19,225 bases of DNA, taken from Clostridium sp. CAG:448. Lineage in GTDB: Bacteria > Bacillota > Clostridia > Oscillospirales > CAG-272. The translations under genes were made by a program, and so were the position numbers. The number at the start of each line of letters is the position of its first letter. The first letter of the stretch is position 1. The notes beneath the pieces are model-generated. The model had not been told where the DNA came from. It saw nothing but the letters and a program-made list of their open reading frames with translations, and searched no databases. This document shows, in pieces, positions 7,867 through 15,065 of the stretch. Where the stretch lies: the NCBI GenBank assembly GCA_000433415.1, contig FR890552.1:4652-23876 (forward strand), in the 5' to 3' direction.

Positions 7867-8572
7867 AGTGCTTTACAGGGACAGGGACCTTCTGCTCGCG
7901 GTCAAACCGGTCGGCGTTCTTTCGGAGAAAACCTCGACACCGACCGGGGGCGACAGGGTAGTGACCGATCTTCTGCAGGAGCAGTTGCACCTGCCCTATA
8001 TCGGATTGGTTCACCGGCTTGACCGGGTCAGCGGCGGAGTGATGCTGTTTTCCCTGCGCAGGGAGATGACCGGAAAGTTGTGTGCGATGATGCAGGAACA
8101 CTGCAAGGAGAAGGTGTATCTTGCCGTTTGCGAACATGCGCCGGAGCCGCCGGAGGGGCGCATGACCGATCTGTTGTTTTTTGACCGGCTGGCGGGTAAG
8201 AGCTATGTCGTGGACCGTTTGCGCAAAGGAGCGAAGGAAGCGCGGCTCTCCTATCGCACGCTTGCATCCGGTGCGCCGTACAGTCTTGTCGCCGTTTCCC
8301 TGGAAACCGGGCGTACCCACCAGATCCGTGTGCAGTTCTCCTCGCGCGGGTATCCGCTGTGTGGGGATCGGAAATACGGCAGCAGAGAAAAGGAATGCGG
8401 CTGCGCGCTGTGGGCGTGGAGGCTGTCTTTTGCCCATCCCGTGACCGGAAAGCCGGTTTCGGTACAGTCGGCGCCGCCGGATGTGTACCCGTGGAATCTG
8501 TTCGGGACCGCGGGTATAAGAGAAAATACAGAACGAAGGGAAAAGGAGGGGATTGCAGATGGCATTTCCTGA
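7859..8572 (+). CDS. RluA-family RNA pseudouridine synthase
   Basis: A 237-residue enzyme predicted to isomerise uridine to pseudouridine in rRNA or tRNA. The RluA/RsuA signature HRLDRVSGGVMLF carries the catalytic aspartate D55. KPVGVLSEKT near the N-terminus and GRTHQIRVQF (151-160) are the other conserved blocks. There is no S4 domain, so it resembles the short YabO-type RluA proteins rather than RluD or RluC. The GTG start has GGGAGG nine bases upstream. The C-terminal tail after PWNLFG is variable. It overlaps both neighbours (8 bases upstream, 14 downstream), which places a housekeeping-type RNA modifier inside a glycosidase operon. RNA target and position cannot be assigned. Confidence 0.92.
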   Translation: MIEVLYRDRDLLLAVKPVGVLSEKTSTPTGGDRVVTDLLQEQLHLPYIGLVHRLDRVSGGVMLFSLRREMTGKLCAMMQEHCKEKVYLAVCEHAPEPPEGRMTDLLFFDRLAGKSYVVDRLRKGAKEARLSYRTLASGAPYSLVAVSLETGRTHQIRVQFSSRGYPLCGDRKYGSREKECGCALWAWRLSFAHPVTGKPVSVQSAPPDVYPWNLFGTAGIRENTERREKEGIADGIS

Positions 8573-9884
8573 GAATTTTTTGTGGGGATGTGCGACCAGT
8601 GCCGCACAAGTGGAAGGAGCGCCCTTTGAGGACGGAAAGACCCCGTCCATCTGGGACGTAATGGCGCAGAAGCCGGGAAAGATTTTCAACGGTCAGACCC
8701 CGGCAAATGCCTGTGACAGTTATCACCGTTTTGATCGGGACCTGAAAAATCTGTGCGACCTGGGGGTCAACGCATACCGGATGTCCATTGCCTGGGCACG
8801 TGTGCTCCCGCAGGGCGTCGGGCAGTTGAATCAGAAGGGACTGGATTACTATAAGCGCGCTTTTGACGCATTGCTCTCGCACGGAATCATGCCCAATGTG
8901 ACGCTGTACCATTGGGATCTGCCGCAGGCGCTGGAGGATCGCGGCGGTTGGGTCAATCGGGACAGCATTGAATGGTTCGGTGAATACGCGGACAAGATGT
9001 TCACGGCGTTCGGGGATATCGTTCCCATGTGGTCAACCATCAACGAGCCGATTGCAACCTATGTCGGATACGCATGCGGCGGCTTTGCACCGGGGTATAC
9101 CAACGAAAAATGGGGAAATCAGGCGCGGCATAATATTCTTGTGGCGCACGGAAAGGGTGTGGAGGCATTCCGTTCCCATCACCTGAACAGCAAAATCGGT
9201 GTTGTCATTGACATCTGGAAGCGCCATGCGCTGACCGACGCGCCGGAAGATATCGCCATGATGGTGGACCAGGACGAACGGAACTGGAAATTCTACTGCG
9301 ATCCGATTCTTGCCGGGCATTACAGCGACTATATTCTGGAGCATCTTGCGGCGGAGGGGACGCTCATGCACATGGAGCCGGACGATTTCCGTCTGACCGC
9401 ACAGCCCCTGGATTATTTCGGCTTGAATGTTTACAACCGGGTTCCCGTCACCGCAAATCAGCAGGTTGCAATGGATTTTTCCCAGGGAGGAAATTTTCTG
9501 AACAACCGGACGGAGTATTACCCCAAGGCGGTTTACGACGCCATTCACCTTCTGCACGATCTGTACGGCATCAAAATACCGATTTACATCACCGAGAACG
9601 GCACCTATTTTGAAGGGACCGAACCGGTCGGGGCGGACGGTATGATTCACGATGATGACCGTATCCGTTACATTGCGGGATTTCTGGAGTGGCTGGAAAA
9701 GGCAATCGACGAGGGCTTTGACGTGCGCGGCTATTTTCTGTGGAGCCTGATGGACAACTTTGAGTGGAGTGCCGGGACCAATTTCAAGTTCGGTATTCTG
9801 TCTACAGACCCGAAAACATTTGATACCAGGTGGAAAAAGAGCGCTTATTTTTACCGTGATTTTATTGCCGCGCACCGGCAGTAA
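8559..9884 (+). CDS. Beta-glucosidase, glycoside hydrolase family 1 (non-phospho type)
   Basis: A 441-residue cytoplasmic GH1 enzyme that should cleave non-reducing terminal beta-glucose from glucosides or cello-oligosaccharides. The N-terminus FPENFLWGCATSAAQVEGA is classic GH1. The acid/base is E163 in STINEP, the nucleophile is E346 in ITENGT, and the glycone-binding motif is WSLMDNFEW (395-403). The acidic residue of NFEW and the absence of the Ser/Lys/Tyr phosphate loop separate it from the phospho-beta-glucosidase at the left of the window. I chose ATG 8559, seven bases after GGAGGGG, over an in-frame TTG at 8553. It overlaps the pseudouridine synthase gene and ends the operon before a strong hairpin. 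With the rhamnosidase it could take apart rhamnosyl-glucosides sequentially. The source of unphosphorylated substrate is not visible in the window. Confidence 0.95.
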   Translation: MAFPENFLWGCATSAAQVEGAPFEDGKTPSIWDVMAQKPGKIFNGQTPANACDSYHRFDRDLKNLCDLGVNAYRMSIAWARVLPQGVGQLNQKGLDYYKRAFDALLSHGIMPNVTLYHWDLPQALEDRGGWVNRDSIEWFGEYADKMFTAFGDIVPMWSTINEPIATYVGYACGGFAPGYTNEKWGNQARHNILVAHGKGVEAFRSHHLNSKIGVVIDIWKRHALTDAPEDIAMMVDQDERNWKFYCDPILAGHYSDYILEHLAAEGTLMHMEPDDFRLTAQPLDYFGLNVYNRVPVTANQQVAMDFSQGGNFLNNRTEYYPKAVYDAIHLLHDLYGIKIPIYITENGTYFEGTEPVGADGMIHDDDRIRYIAGFLEWLEKAIDEGFDVRGYFLWSLMDNFEWSAGTNFKFGILSTDPKTFDTRWKKSAYFYRDFIAAHRQ

Positions 9885-9886
9885 AA

Positions 9887-9926
9887 AATGAGCCCCGCGC
9901 ATCCCGTAGGGACGGAATGCGCGGGG
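9887..9926. terminator. Bidirectional terminator between GH1 and DUF4190-like genes
   Basis: A perfect 10-bp GC-rich stem CCCCGCGCAT (9893-9902) / ATGCGCGGGG (9917-9926) lies between two converging genes. On the minus strand it is followed after a few bases by TTTTTT, so it is a good terminator for the leftward membrane-protein gene. On the plus strand the tail TATTTC is weaker but the stem is strong. Confidence 0.82.
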
Positions 9927-9945
9927 TATTTCACAGGGCGAACGG

Positions 9946-10389
9946 TCAGCGGCTTTTGTAGATGTTATTGAAAATGTCAAAGTCAACGCCGAACCGTTCA
10001 AAGACGGTGCGCAGTGTCGCATCGTCCAGTGCCAGATAGAGAATCAAAAAAAGGAATTCCAAAAAGAACAGGACAGCGCCGACAATCCCGCAAATCAGTG
10101 CGATCCGTGTGGCGGTTGTTGCATGCTTCCGCCGGATGACGACAATACTCAGGACGATTGCAATGGCGGCAGGGACAAGGCTGATGTAGGTACAGAATCC
10201 CAAAATCACAGACACGATTCCCGCAATCAAAGCCATTCGGGTAAACGCCTTGGAATTGTGCCGCATGACCCAATCCGTCCGATCGGGAGAAACAACGGAA
10301 TCATCAAAGAAAACGTCATTGACCTGCCGGGGGTGCCCGGTTTCCGTATCAGTATGACGGTCTGAGCGATTGTTTTTGCTGTCATGCAT
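9946..10389 (-). CDS. DUF4190-like small membrane protein
   Basis: A 147-residue protein of unknown function. The first 45 residues are polar and Asp/Arg/Asn-rich. Hydrophobic segments follow at about 52-85 (MALIAGIVSVILGFCTYISL, then PAAIAIVLSIVVI) and 95-121 (IALICGIVGAVLFFLEFLFL). The pattern of two related helical units, each starting with Ala and a GI-x-GxxL-like turn, with a basic RRKH stretch between, resembles DUF4190 proteins. The frame is open further upstream, but the ATG at 10389 has GAGG about 11 bases before it and gives a sensible N-terminus. A good leftward terminator follows. It is divergent from a DUF2752 gene 89 bases away. No promoter with both boxes was visible. Confidence 0.68.
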   Translation of the reverse strand: MHDSKNNRSDRHTDTETGHPRQVNDVFFDDSVVSPDRTDWVMRHNSKAFTRMALIAGIVSVILGFCTYISLVPAAIAIVLSIVVIRRKHATTATRIALICGIVGAVLFFLEFLFLILYLALDDATLRTVFERFGVDFDIFNNIYKSR

Positions 10390-10478
10390 ATGTTTTGTAA
10401 CCTCGCGGAAAAAAGAATGATGCGCAAGAGAAGAGAATGTGGATCCGCCCGAGGGGATCTGCGGAAAGGGAACATGCG

Positions 10479-10889
10479 ATGAAGGAAAAGGCAACCAAAA
10501 CGGAAGCGCGGAAGCATTGGATTGTTTTTGCGGCATTTCATGCCGGTATCGGCATCCTTGTTCTTTTGCTTCCGCTGTATGGGCGTTTGGTGCAAAAGCT
10601 GTCGGCGCATATTTATATGGGGTGTTTCCTACGTGACTTTTTCGGAATTCTGTGTCCCGTGTGCGGCGGAACACATTCGGTAAAAGCCCTTTTGCGGGGA
10701 GATTTTGCAGAAGCATGGCACACCAACGCGGGTGTGGTATGTGCAATTGCCGCCGCTATTTCAGCGGACGGGGTGATTCTTGTCAACCTGATCCGTGGGA
10801 GAAAACGACCATTCCCGCACGGATCGCAGTTCGCACTGGCAGTGCTCCTGTGGCTTTTGCTGTTTGGCGTCGTGCGGAATTTCTTTTGA
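10479..10889 (+). CDS. DUF2752 membrane protein
   Basis: A 136-residue membrane protein carrying the DUF2752 hallmark CPVCGGTHSVKALLRGDFAEA, equivalent to the usual CPxCGxTR/H-xxxxLLxGdfxxA followed by a Trp/His-Asn. Hydrophobic segments are at about 15-35, 85-102 and 116-134. The paired cysteines next to the membrane could bind metal or be redox active, but no function is established for the family. I chose ATG 10479 over the longer frame because AAAGGG lies eight bases upstream. It ends 15 bases before the stop codon of convergent mgtE, with no clear terminator between them. Confidence 0.85.
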   Translation: MKEKATKTEARKHWIVFAAFHAGIGILVLLLPLYGRLVQKLSAHIYMGCFLRDFFGILCPVCGGTHSVKALLRGDFAEAWHTNAGVVCAIAAAISADGVILVNLIRGRKRPFPHGSQFALAVLLWLLLFGVVRNFF

Positions 10890-10904
10890 AAATGCGGAAA
10901 GGAC

Positions 10905-12467
10905 TCAGAAATTCAGCACTCTGGACGCAATGGCGAAATAGACCAGCAGCGTCAGCGTATCCACAATGGTGGTGACAAACGGGGAAGCCATGACCGCAGG
11001 GTCAAGTTTGACTGCCTTTGCCAGCATAGGCAGACAGGCGCCGACAATGGAGGCGATCACGATGGCAAAGAAGATGGTCAAACTGACGACCGCCGCGATG
11101 GTGAGCTTTTGCGGATCGACCGAGAAACGGCAGTCCACAACCCATGTTTTCAGAAAACAGGCGATTGCCACGGCAATGCCGGTAAAGACGGAAACGCGGA
11201 ATTCCTTCCAGATGATACGGAAAATATCCCGCTGGGTGAACTCGCCCAGAGAAAGCGCACGGATGATGGTGACAGAGGACTGACCGCCCGCGTTTCCGCC
11301 GGTGTCCATCAGCATGGGAACAAAGGCGGAGAGGGAAAGGGCAAGCGATACATGGGAGAGCGCTCCCTCGTAATGTGAAATAATGGTACTGGTAAACGTC
11401 GCGGAGACCATGAGCAGAAGCAGCCATGGGATCCGTTTTTTCCATGTCTCAAAGATGCCGGTTTTCATATAGGGCTTGTCACCGGGCAGAATTGCAGCCA
11501 TCTTTTCGATATCCTCGGTTGCCTCGTCCTCAATGACGTCCAATGCGTCGTCGACCGTTACGATACCGACCAGACGGTTTTCCTTGTCTACGATCGGCAG
11601 GGCAAGAATATCGTACTTGGAGATGATGGACGCTACGGTTTCCTGGTCATCCAAGGTGCGCGCGCTGATGATGTCGCTGGTCATGATGTCCGCGATTTTT
11701 TCATCCGGCTTGGCAAAGAGCAGATCCTTGAATGAAACGATTCCTTCCAGAACACGGGCATCGTCTGTGACATAGGCGGTATACACGGTTTCTTTGTCAA
11801 GACCCGTTTTCCGGATGTGCGCAATGGCGTCCTGTACCGTCATGTTCTTGCGCAGATCGATGAATTCGGCAGTCATAACACTGCCGGCGCTGTCCTCCGG
11901 ATAGGCGAGAAACCGGTTGATTTCCGCCCTGGTGTCGGGAGTCACGTTGCGCATGATCCGGTGTACAATATTCGCCGGCATCTCCTCCAGCATGTCTACC
12001 GCATCGTCCAGAAACAGATCCTCCACCATGACCGAAATTTCACGGTCTGTCATTGCGGAAATAATGCGTTCCTGCACATCGGTATCCAATTCGGCGAAAA
12101 CGTCGGCGGCAATGTCTTTTTTCAGCATCCGGAAGACGGCGGGAATGCGCTTTTCGGGCAGCTCATTAAAAAAGTCTGCCGCGTCTACCGGGTTCATATC
12201 TTCCAACTCATGCACAAAATCGGTGTAATGTTTGTCGTCCAGCAATGCGATCAGGTGGTTGAATTTGCTTTCCATCAACCGTTCGTGCTCGTTTTCGGGC
12301 ATGTCGTTTTCTTCATCGTTTTCGACGGGATCGGGGATATCCGCTTGTTTTTCTTCCGCATACGGTCGGGCGGGAGAGGGGAGTTCATGCCTGTCCGCCG
12401 GTTCCGGAGCAGGCGTCTTTGTTATCTCATTTTCTTTTTCCTTGGTATCTTTTTCCTTATCAGACAT
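10905..12467 (-). CDS. mgtE: Magnesium transporter MgtE
   Basis: A 520-residue Mg2+-selective channel of the inner membrane. The first 60 residues are an unusual Glu/Asp/Lys/Pro-rich extension. The MgtE N domain (helical, about 68-190) follows with DMNPVDAADFFNELPEK and ends near AYPEDSAGSVMT, which leads into the first of two CBS domains (roughly 198-315; YDILALPIVDKENRLVGIVTVDD is the second). After the plug helix come about five membrane segments (347-520), with the pore motif PMLMDTGGNAGGQSS carrying D388, the family's conserved selectivity aspartate. The cytosolic domains sense Mg2+ and close the pore when it is plentiful. The start ATG has GGAGG eight bases upstream. The gene is expressed from its own consensus promoter, with only about 36 bases of leader. 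Confidence 0.95.
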   Translation of the reverse strand: MSDKEKDTKEKENEITKTPAPEPADRHELPSPARPYAEEKQADIPDPVENDEENDMPENEHERLMESKFNHLIALLDDKHYTDFVHELEDMNPVDAADFFNELPEKRIPAVFRMLKKDIAADVFAELDTDVQERIISAMTDREISVMVEDLFLDDAVDMLEEMPANIVHRIMRNVTPDTRAEINRFLAYPEDSAGSVMTAEFIDLRKNMTVQDAIAHIRKTGLDKETVYTAYVTDDARVLEGIVSFKDLLFAKPDEKIADIMTSDIISARTLDDQETVASIISKYDILALPIVDKENRLVGIVTVDDALDVIEDEATEDIEKMAAILPGDKPYMKTGIFETWKKRIPWLLLLMVSATFTSTIISHYEGALSHVSLALSLSAFVPMLMDTGGNAGGQSSVTIIRALSLGEFTQRDIFRIIWKEFRVSVFTGIAVAIACFLKTWVVDCRFSVDPQKLTIAAVVSLTIFFAIVIASIVGACLPMLAKAVKLDPAVMASPFVTTIVDTLTLLVYFAIASRVLNF

Positions 12468-12509
12468 GATGATCACCTCCCACAAACAGTATCCGATTAC
12501 GACCACCAT

Positions 12510-12538
12510 AGTATACCACACTTTTTTGTTTTTGTCAA
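12510..12538 (-). promoter_or_regulatory. SigA promoter of mgtE
   Basis: Reading leftward: TTGACA (12538-12533), 17 bases, TATACT (12515-12510). The transcript would start near 12503, leaving roughly 36 bases before the mgtE start codon. This is too short for an M-box riboswitch. Confidence 0.87.
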
Positions 12539-12560
12539 TCGTGCAAATTGCGAAAAACTA

Positions 12561-12589
12561 TTGACAAATCGTATCGTGTGTGATAAGAT
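12561..12589 (+). promoter_or_regulatory. SigA promoter of glyS
   Basis: TTGACA (12561-12566), 17 bases, TAAGAT (12584-12589). The start point would be near 12596, giving a leader of about 45 bases and no space for a T-box. Its -35 box lies 22 bases from that of the divergent mgtE promoter. Confidence 0.82.
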
Positions 12590-12640
12590 AAACAGGATAA
12601 AAACAGTTCTTGCTGATCGGTAAAGGAGTAGAAGAGAAGA

Positions 12641-14038
12641 ATGGATCATACACAGAAGACAATGGACAAAATCGTGGCGCTGTGCAAAAACCGCGGTTTT
12701 ATTTTCCCCGGCTCCGAAATTTACGGCGGGCTTGCCAATTCCTGGGACTACGGTCCGCTCGGTGTGGAATTCAAAAACAATGTCAAGCGCGCATGGTGGA
12801 AAAAGTTTGTACAGGAATGTAAATATAACGTCGGACTGGACAGCGCGATTATTATGAATCCGCAGACATGGGTTGCATCCGGACATCTCGGCGGCTTTTC
12901 CGATCCTTTGATGGATTGCAAGGTGTGCCGCAGCCGTCACCGTGCGGACAAGCTGATTGAGGATTATGCCTTCAAAAACGGGCTTGATGTCAATCCCGCC
13001 GGCTGGACGGACGACGAGATGTACAATTACATCAAGGAGAACCATATTGTCTGCCCGAATTGCGGATCGTCCGATTTTACGGCAATCCGGAAATTCAATC
13101 TGATGTTCAAGACCTTTATCGGCGTTACGGAGGACTCCTCCAGCACCGTCTATCTGCGCCCGGAAACCGCGCAGGGCATTTTTGTGCAGTTCAAGAACGC
13201 ACAGCGTTCCACCAGACGGAAGCTGCCGTTCGGTATCGGTCAGATCGGTAAGTCGTTCCGCAATGAGATTACCCCCGGCAACTTCACCTTCCGGACCCGT
13301 GAGTTCGAGCAGATGGAGCTGGAGTTTTTCTGCAAGCCCGGTACGGATCTGGAATGGTTCCAATACTGGAGAGGTTACTGCGAAAACTTCCTGTATGCGC
13401 TCGGAATGACCAAGGAGCACCTGCGCCTGCGTGACCACAGTCCGGAGGAGCTTTGCTTCTACTCCAAGGGAACCACCGATATTGAATTTCTGTTCCCGTT
13501 CGGCTGGGGCGAGCTTTGGGGAATCGCGGACCGGACCGATTACGACCTGACCCAGCACCAGAAGGTATCCGGCGAATCCATGGAGTATTTTGATCCGGAG
13601 ACCAACGAAAAGTATATTCCTTATGTGATTGAGCCCTCTTTGGGCGCCGACCGTGTTGCGTTGGCGTTCCTGTGCGATGCTTACGACGAAGAGGTTGTTG
13701 ATGCCGAGAAGAACGACATTCGTGTGGTTCTGCACCTGCATCCTGCACTGGCGCCAGTTAAGGCAGCGGTTTTGCCGCTTTCCAAGAAGCTCAGCGAGAA
13801 GGCAGGAGCCGTCTGCGATGAGCTTGCCAAGTACTTCAATGTGGAGTTTGACGAAACCGGGTCCATCGGTAAACGGTATCGCAGACAGGACGAGATCGGT
13901 ACACCGTTCTGCATCACCTATGACTTTGATTCCGAGACGGACGGCTGTGTAACGGTTCGTGACCGGGATACGATGGAACAGGTGCGTCTGCCTGTTTCCG
14001 AGCTGCGTGCGTACATTGAAGAGAGCCTTGCGTTCTGA
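12641..14038 (+). CDS. glyS: Glycyl-tRNA synthetase, alpha2 (single-chain) class II type
   Basis: A 465-residue enzyme that charges tRNA-Gly using ATP and glycine. It is the eukaryote/archaea-like homodimeric form, not the alpha/beta tetramer. Visible blocks are GSEIYGGLANSWDYGPLGVEFKNN near the N-terminus (motif 1 region), four cysteines C93/C96 and C138/C141 that could form a zinc knuckle in the insertion, YLRPETAQGIF, motif 2 FRNEITPGNFTFRTREFEQME (207-227), motif 3 IEPSLGADRVALAFL (330-344), and the anticodon-binding domain (about 365-465) ending LRAYIEESLAF. Length is normal. The start ATG has AAAGGAG about 12 bases upstream. The gene appears monocistronic, with its own promoter and a terminator downstream. 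The symbol follows usage for the single-chain enzyme, which is also called glyQS. Confidence 0.95.
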   Translation: MDHTQKTMDKIVALCKNRGFIFPGSEIYGGLANSWDYGPLGVEFKNNVKRAWWKKFVQECKYNVGLDSAIIMNPQTWVASGHLGGFSDPLMDCKVCRSRHRADKLIEDYAFKNGLDVNPAGWTDDEMYNYIKENHIVCPNCGSSDFTAIRKFNLMFKTFIGVTEDSSSTVYLRPETAQGIFVQFKNAQRSTRRKLPFGIGQIGKSFRNEITPGNFTFRTREFEQMELEFFCKPGTDLEWFQYWRGYCENFLYALGMTKEHLRLRDHSPEELCFYSKGTTDIEFLFPFGWGELWGIADRTDYDLTQHQKVSGESMEYFDPETNEKYIPYVIEPSLGADRVALAFLCDAYDEEVVDAEKNDIRVVLHLHPALAPVKAAVLPLSKKLSEKAGAVCDELAKYFNVEFDETGSIGKRYRRQDEIGTPFCITYDFDSETDGCVTVRDRDTMEQVRLPVSELRAYIEESLAF

Positions 14039-14106
14039 TCGCACAGACGGAAACGAAGCGTAGCCGCGGCGTTTGACGGCTACCAAGGATAAATTGCGGC
14101 ACCACC

Positions 14107-14144
14107 GCGCAATTCGCAAATGGCACACTTGCCTGCGCTTTTTT
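14107..14144 (+). terminator. Terminator of glyS
   Basis: GCGCA (14107-14111) pairs with TGCGC (14134-14138), and inside this GCAA (14116-14119) pairs with TTGC (14129-14132). Six T residues follow directly. It lies about 70 bases after the glyS stop and uses part of the left arm of the larger palindrome. Confidence 0.7.
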
Positions 14145-14160
14145 CGTCGTATGTCTGACG

Positions 14161-14189
14161 AAAAATCCGACTGCGCAATTGCACCGTCG
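14161..14189 (-). terminator. Minus-strand terminator-like hairpin in the palindrome
   Basis: Reading leftward, TCCGAC (14189-14184) pairs with GTCGGA (14171-14166), with an inner TGC/GCA pair, and is followed by TTTTT (14165-14161). No leftward gene is known just to the right, so it may only block antisense transcription into glyS or be a by-product of the palindrome. Confidence 0.5.
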
Positions 14190-14242
14190 GAATTGTGCGG
14201 TGGTGCTTTGCGTTAGCCGGAAGAAATTTTACGGATCCGTTC

Positions 14243-14264
14243 CCGCATGTGCGGACACATGCGG
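14243..14264 (+). promoter_or_regulatory. Leader hairpin upstream of the first GNAT gene
   Basis: CCGCATGTG (14243-14251), loop CGGA, CACATGCGG (14256-14264): a perfect 9-bp stem. It ends about nine bases before the AGAGGGGG ribosome site of the acetyltransferase gene and has no T run, so it is not a terminator. It may affect mRNA stability or translation. Confidence 0.45.
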
Positions 14265-14285
14265 TGCGCGGAAGAGGGGGATACA

Positions 14286-15062
14286 GTGAGTCGTGACCGG
14301 GAAATTCTGTACACACAGCTTGCACGGGATTATTGTTGCACACCTGCGGAGATTGCGCAAACACGGCCGGTGTTTACGCAGTTTGAGAAGCGGGCGGGCA
14401 GAAGGCACTATCTGTCTGCGGCGGATGACTATCTGAAAATTGCCTGTATCAACGGAAAAATGCTCGTGACCGGCGAGGAGTCCGTTGTCGCATGGTGTGA
14501 GCGTCGCTATCGGGACACCAATGCCGCATGGTTTATGGAATACCAAAATCTTGCGGAACTGGACGCCCGCATCCGCCGGGACGGATTTCGGATCGGGCAG
14601 GCACACATTTTTTATGTTCCGGACAACCGTATGCCGCCGTCTTCCTCCATCAACGGAACGCTGACCTGGTACAGGGATGAAGAAATCAAACGGTTTCGGG
14701 GAGATGTAAGATTCTGTGAGGCGTTTGCGTTTTGTACGGATGCGCCGGACCGGGTCGGCGTTTCACTGACGCAGGAAGATCGGATTGTCGGAATGGCGGG
14801 TGCCAGCGAGGACAGCCCGCTGCTCTGGCAGGTCGGTGTCAATGTGATGCCGGATGTGCGCGGGCAGGGAATCGGCACGCTGTTGGTTTCTCTTTTGTCG
14901 CGACAGTTGCAGTCGCAGGGCGTCCTCCCGTTTTACGGAACCGCCATGTCGCATATTGCTTCGCAACGCCTTGCGCTGCGTGCGGGATTTTTCCCGGCAT
15001 GGACGGAACTGACAACCGAGCGGATTCCGACGGACCGGACCCCGGCGGGCCGGGGGCGCTGA
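14286..15062 (+). CDS. GNAT-family N-acetyltransferase
   Basis: A 258-residue protein with a C-terminal GNAT fold and an N-terminal half I cannot assign. The acetyl-CoA motif A is VGVNVMPDVRGQGIGTLLVSLL (183-204), with R192-G193-Q194-G195-I196-G197 as the pyrophosphate-binding loop. It is followed by GTAMSHIASQRLALRAGF, the usual motif B region where a side chain meets the loop before AGF. The GTG start at 14286 lies five bases after AGAGGGGG; an in-frame ATG at 14247 falls inside a leader hairpin and lacks a site. The substrate is unknown. It is followed after three bases by a second acetyltransferase gene, so the two are probably co-transcribed. No promoter with both boxes could be found between the palindrome and the start. 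Confidence 0.82.
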   Translation: MSRDREILYTQLARDYCCTPAEIAQTRPVFTQFEKRAGRRHYLSAADDYLKIACINGKMLVTGEESVVAWCERRYRDTNAAWFMEYQNLAELDARIRRDGFRIGQAHIFYVPDNRMPPSSSINGTLTWYRDEEIKRFRGDVRFCEAFAFCTDAPDRVGVSLTQEDRIVGMAGASEDSPLLWQVGVNVMPDVRGQGIGTLLVSLLSRQLQSQGVLPFYGTAMSHIASQRLALRAGFFPAWTELTTERIPTDRTPAGRGR

Positions 15063-15065
15063 ACA

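Larger units (their letters stand above)
14099..14206. repeat. Nested palindromic element downstream of glyS
   Basis: The arms GCACCACCGCGCAATTC (14099-14115) and GAATTGTGCGGTGGTGC (14190-14206) pair in 16 of 17 positions. A second, perfect 9-bp pair, TTTTTCGTC (14140-14148) / GACGAAAAA (14157-14165), shares the same centre. Each side between arm and core contains its own hairpin ending in a T run that points to the centre, so a terminator is present on each strand. This fits a bidirectional terminator or a small palindromic (MITE- or REP-like) element. The copy number in the genome is unknown. Confidence 0.6.

Noticed and set aside
7448..8689. A 413-codon minus-strand frame across the lipoprotein and pseudouridine synthase genes
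   Set aside because: It is antisense to recognised genes and has low-complexity Arg/Pro/Ser composition with no domain.
12497..14128. A 543-codon minus-strand frame opposite glyS
   Set aside because: GlyS motifs are complete on the plus strand; the antisense product resembles no family.
14058..14144. A T-box leader, suggested by the GTAGCCG...CGGCTAC hairpin, GCGGCACCACCGCG and the following terminator
   Set aside because: The invariant TGGNACC is not present (CGGCACC instead), there is no room for a specifier stem after the glyS stop, and the motif is explained as an arm of the palindrome.
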